A stretch of 60,000 nt of DNA, taken from Nymphaea colorata (Eukaryota; Streptophyta; Magnoliopsida; Nymphaeales; Nymphaeaceae). Positions 56,441-60,000 of this stretch are shown in pieces. The DNA lies in contig NC_045138.2 in NCBI RefSeq assembly GCF_008831285.2, positions 8,277,205 through 8,337,204 on the forward strand, given 5' to 3'. The position numbers were made by a program, and so were the translations under genes. Numbering within the stretch: the first letter of the stretch is position 1; each line of letters begins with the position of its first letter. The notes beneath the pieces are model-generated. The model saw only the letters and a list, made by a program, of their open reading frames with translations, made no database searches and had not been told where the DNA came from.

Positions 56441-57440
56441 GCATGTCACCTTTTTGCTTTTGCAACATGCATAACAGATTATAGTTCTTTTTATGTTTTC
56501 ATTAGTTATGCATCACATATTTATTTTAAGATTCACTAGATCACCCTATACCCATATGCACCCCTTGTTTAAAACAGACGAGGTTTGCCTAGTAACGTAC
56601 CATGTGGCATTAGCCAATGTATGTAAAAACTTGAATCCAATTTTATCTCAAACTTTAGATTTTGGATCTTTGACTCTAAGTATGGGATCATGGATTTAGG
56701 ATCACAAATCTCATATTGTGGATCTTGGATTCTAGTTATTGGATTTTGGATGTTGAACCTTTGGTCCTAGGTATCAGATTTTTTATCTCAAGCCTTAGAT
56801 TATGGATTTCATATCTCATATTTTGGATCTCAAACCCTATATTTCGGAAGTTGGATCTAAAGACTTGGATTTTGTATTTTAGATTTTCATAATAAACTTT
56901 GGATTATAAATCTTAGGACCAGACTTCAGACACAAAATTTGAACCATCTTAACAAGATTTTGGACTCTAGAATATCAAAGTATATGAATACAACTTCAAA
57001 TTTGTTGGATGCTAATATTAGATTTTGGATTATGAGTTTCAATCTCATGAAATGATATTTTGACTTCTATAACATCTATTTCAAATTTAGAACAATACTT
57101 ATATAAAATTTCTTATATCATGATTATAATTCTTGGATTCAGATCTAGTTTTCTCTAACAGATCCATGTCCTATACCCATGTCCTAGTAGAGACCAAACT
57201 CGAGGTTAACTTGACCTAGTTTTGCATATATCATGTTGGATGTAGAATATTGATTTACATTGACATATGATGATCTGGACATGAATAGACTTCATGTTAA
57301 TTTCTTCTTGTTCATCAGACTATTTTTGTGATCAATTTATATTTTAAAGCATGCATGATTTCAAAAATTAAGGTATGTTTGCTTTTGATAAGTTTTGAAC
57401 AATATTTTGACTTAAAAATATAACATTTAGTCTAGTCCTT

Positions 57441-57482
57441 GGTTTGATTACCCTTAGTAAAGGCACCATAAACAATCAGACC
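57441..57482 (+). repeat. Hairpin motif, copy 3
   Basis: The outer stem is GGTTTGATT (57441-57449) with AATCAGACC (57474-57482): nine pairs, one of them G-T. The inner hairpin is CCTT-AGTA-AAGG (57452-57463). Confidence 0.7.
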
Positions 57483-59112
57483 TCATACCGATAGGTCGGG
57501 TTCCGTCTCTTGGAATCCCGCACAAGAAAGCATATGCGAGTGCAGGAAAACAATTTCCATTTGTATGGTTTGCATGTAAAATTTAAAAAAAAATACATAT
57601 AAACAGTCACAATATTGGAAAATTAAGCTAAGGGCAAAATAGCTAGCAAGGGTCATGGTGTGGGCTAAGAGTAGGGACAGGTCAGTAAATTTTTTTTCTC
57701 CTCCTTTACTTTTCTTTTTGTTATTTTTCTTCTTTCTTATAGCATGATCTATGTTTTCTTTTTTTGTTTAGCATGTTTAGGTTAGTTTGTTTCTACTTTT
57801 CATGCTTAGGTTTGTTTATTCCAGTGCCCAGGTTAGTTTAATTTTTATTAAACATACTTTAGTTTAATTATTTTCTGCTTTCTAGACTAGATTTAATTTA
57901 AATGTCCCTTAGTCTAGGGGACGTGGGGCAGGCAACCCACTCGGATCATTTAATGCTTTCAATTTTACTTCATATGTATTTGCTTTAGAGATTGATCTAT
58001 ATTGTCATATAGTTTACTTGTTTAATCATAATATATTAAGATCATGCATGTACATCATATTTAAAATTATTCATTAGCCCTAGGGCCATGTAGAAGCTAG
58101 GTTTAAATGATTAGTTTTCATGTGACAAGAGTCCTAGAATGTGAAAGCTCACTACAAGCGCTCTACATGGTCTTACCTTCAAAAACATGCTTCCGAATGC
58201 ACGTTTTTTAAAATCCAAACCCATTTCAGAATAGCTTTTTAAACATTAGGATAAAAAATGGTTGAAAACTTGCCTAGGGCCACAACTAATTTGAGTTTTC
58301 TATGACCTTGTTCAAACAGGTCCTAGAACCCACTAGACCATGTCTTAGACCTCTCTCAGGTCTTAGAACTGGAGCTAACCTAATGAACCTTACTAAGCTC
58401 ACTCAATGCTTGAATTAAGACCAAGCATTGTGCTCATTACTAGGACCCATTACATAAAACTATTAAGGTTGATTCCACTCAAGTCTTAGTCAAATTGGTC
58501 TAACCCTAGCTCATCCTTGCCTTAAATCTAGACCCTAGTGAAGATGTCTCTGCCTTGACCTAGGCTCACACCTTGGTCACATAAGAGTTCATTTCAACCA
58601 ACCCTAAACTAAAAAACAAAGTCAACCTAGAACCTACCTTCGCCAAACTCTAGCTAGGTCCAGTCCAAGTCTCTAAAATCAAACCGTGTGAATTCCAAAC
58701 GAATCAAGGTGAATTGATCGAACGTCGATTCTTGAATAAATGAACTCATATCTTAGAATTTGGACTTGGATTGGATTTAATCTCGGATTGGCTTTAGATA
58801 TTGGATCAAATCTTTGAACTTTGGATCTAAGCTTTGAACTTAAATCTCAAAAGTGAATTAAGGGACTTTCGATCTCACATTTAGACTTAAATCTTATTTG
58901 CATTTCAAATTGGATCTAGATCAACCCATGTTAAATTTGGATTGTAAAGCATGGTATTGGATCTTGACATTTGATTTCAGATCTTAAGAGTGATTACATT
59001 TCATATCTTAGATCTTCCATACCCATGTCCTAAAGCCTATGGCATATTTATTTATGTTTCAATATGTCAGGATAAGAATGAACTTAGACTTAGGACATAA
59101 ACTTAGTCTTTG

Positions 59113-59154
59113 GTCTGATGACCCCTAGTAAAGGTACCAGGAGTGATCAGACCT
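59113..59154 (+). repeat. Hairpin motif, copy 4
   Basis: The outer stem is GGTCTGAT (59113-59120) with ATCAGACC (59147-59154), eight perfect pairs. The inner hairpin CCCT-AGTA-AAGG has one mismatch. Confidence 0.7.
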
Positions 59155-60000
59155 CATATCCACAAGATAGGTCACATTTATTATCTTCTCACATAAGGAA
59201 AAACAGTGACTAGTACAAGTTTTATTTCTCCAAATAAACGGCCATATACAAAGTAGAAAAAAATTTGCATGTAAATAGGTATATGATGCACTGTCATTGC
59301 TTCAGTCCTATGTGACAGCTCTCACACCAGCTAATGTGCATGCATTGGAAACCTATAAACATAGATTGTGCAGACTAATTTAGGCATCTAGCTTTAATGG
59401 CTATTGTGTTTTCTTATTGTTGGCTGCATGCACACCAGATTGCATTTTTGTTGTCTTGACTCCAAAGAGCTGGTCTGATTAGTGTCGTATGATCATAGCA
59501 TGAAAAGCATGTACAACCACCAACAATGTGATAAATGTTTGTATAATCTTTATGAATTTAGTAAAAATACATGGTCATTCCAATTTGATGCGTTAGCTTA
59601 ATATTTCAAGATTGTTTCATTTGGTTTTTTCTAAAAGTTTCAATGCAATGTAGAATAATGGGGCTACCAAGTGACAAAATGATCCTTTCTGTCCTAACTA
59701 ATGACTTTCCTTTTGAAAGACAAAGTGTCAAGAAGATTTTTAGACTTGCATTCTCAATGCCTGTAATTTAGAGTTACCCTAGTCTTGACACTTGCATGGC
59801 AAATCCACCAATGTCTCTAATGTTCTTCAACTTCTCTATGGGTGCTCTTAAATGCAGGAAATGATGTTTAGGTCAGAACTTTGCAGCTTCTTGAATTGTT
59901 CAGTGTCACCATTGTACACACATATACAGCATCTATCCTACCTAATTTAGGAAACGTCATGCTGCTTATGCTTTAAGCTGCTCAGTGCAGGAATCAGTCA

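Larger units (their letters stand above)
53750..56540 (+). mobile_element. Ty3/gypsy retrotransposon, truncated and decayed
   Basis: In order on the + strand: a His/Pro-rich leader frame, gag, zinc knuckle, aspartic protease and reverse transcriptase. RNase H, integrase and chromodomain are missing, and no LTR was recognised on either side. It abuts copia-2 (opposite strand) at about 53745. Confidence 0.85.
56560..60000. other. Repetitive non-coding DNA
   Basis: No coding region recognised. From 56640 to 56900 and around 58730-59000 the + strand is a loose series of GGATYTTGGATT/TTGGATCT words, and hairpin motif copies 3 and 4 lie at 57441 and 59113. The style resembles the LTR-like region at 31648-35600 but a direct alignment could not be made by eye. 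The end of the window is plain AT-rich DNA. Confidence 0.5.

Overview
The window is nuclear DNA from a flowering plant. It is AT-rich, has GT-AG introns, carries many simple repeats, and is dominated by decayed plant transposons (Ty1/copia, Ty3/gypsy, hAT, PIF/Harbinger, MITEs). I cannot name the species. Only one host gene looks intact: a two-exon phytocyanin (stellacyanin-type blue copper protein with a proline-rich arm and a GPI-type tail) at 13057-13969 on the + strand. No rRNA, tRNA or CRISPR was seen.

Layout. 1-2830: a diverged direct duplication of about 1 kb. 3296-3830: a strongly pyrimidine-biased tract. 6059-7400: a dead PIF/Harbinger transposase. 9504-9870: a hAT-type MITE. 10.5-21.7 kb: scattered copies of one short MITE family, with the phytocyanin gene at 13 kb. 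16831-18278: a gene-capturing PIF/Harbinger-like element with a PPR fragment. 21999-27600: a broken copia element (+ strand) split by a second, related capturing element (23698-26120) carrying the C-terminal half of UDP-glucose 6-dehydrogenase. 29236-31110: a decayed hAT transposase (- strand). 31648-36135: LTR-like non-coding DNA with a TATA box, a 30-bp minisatellite and a 204-bp tandem duplication. 36816-37190: the tail of a copia pol. 40936-47292: a candidate hAT element with GC-rich ends and a decayed transposase. 49240-53740: a copia element (- strand) with a 419-bp tandem duplication in pol and a 1.33-kb non-autonomous hAT inserted in gag. 53750-56540: a truncated Ty3/gypsy (+ strand). 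56.6-60 kb: repetitive non-coding DNA.

Two observations stand out. First, the elements at 16831-18278 and 23698-26120 share homologous ends, 3-bp TAA/TTA target duplications, 13-bp terminal inverted repeats and unusual subterminal palindromes, yet each carries a different piece of a host gene. They define one Pack-type family. Second, a short motif occurs four times (35.7, 35.9, 57.4 and 59.1 kb). Its outer stem has changed sequence between copies while keeping its pairing (three compensated base pairs), and it encloses a second small hairpin. That suggests an RNA or DNA structure under constraint in a repeat family.

All assignments come from reading the sequence by eye; no database search was run. 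Transposon boundaries without stated target duplications are approximate.
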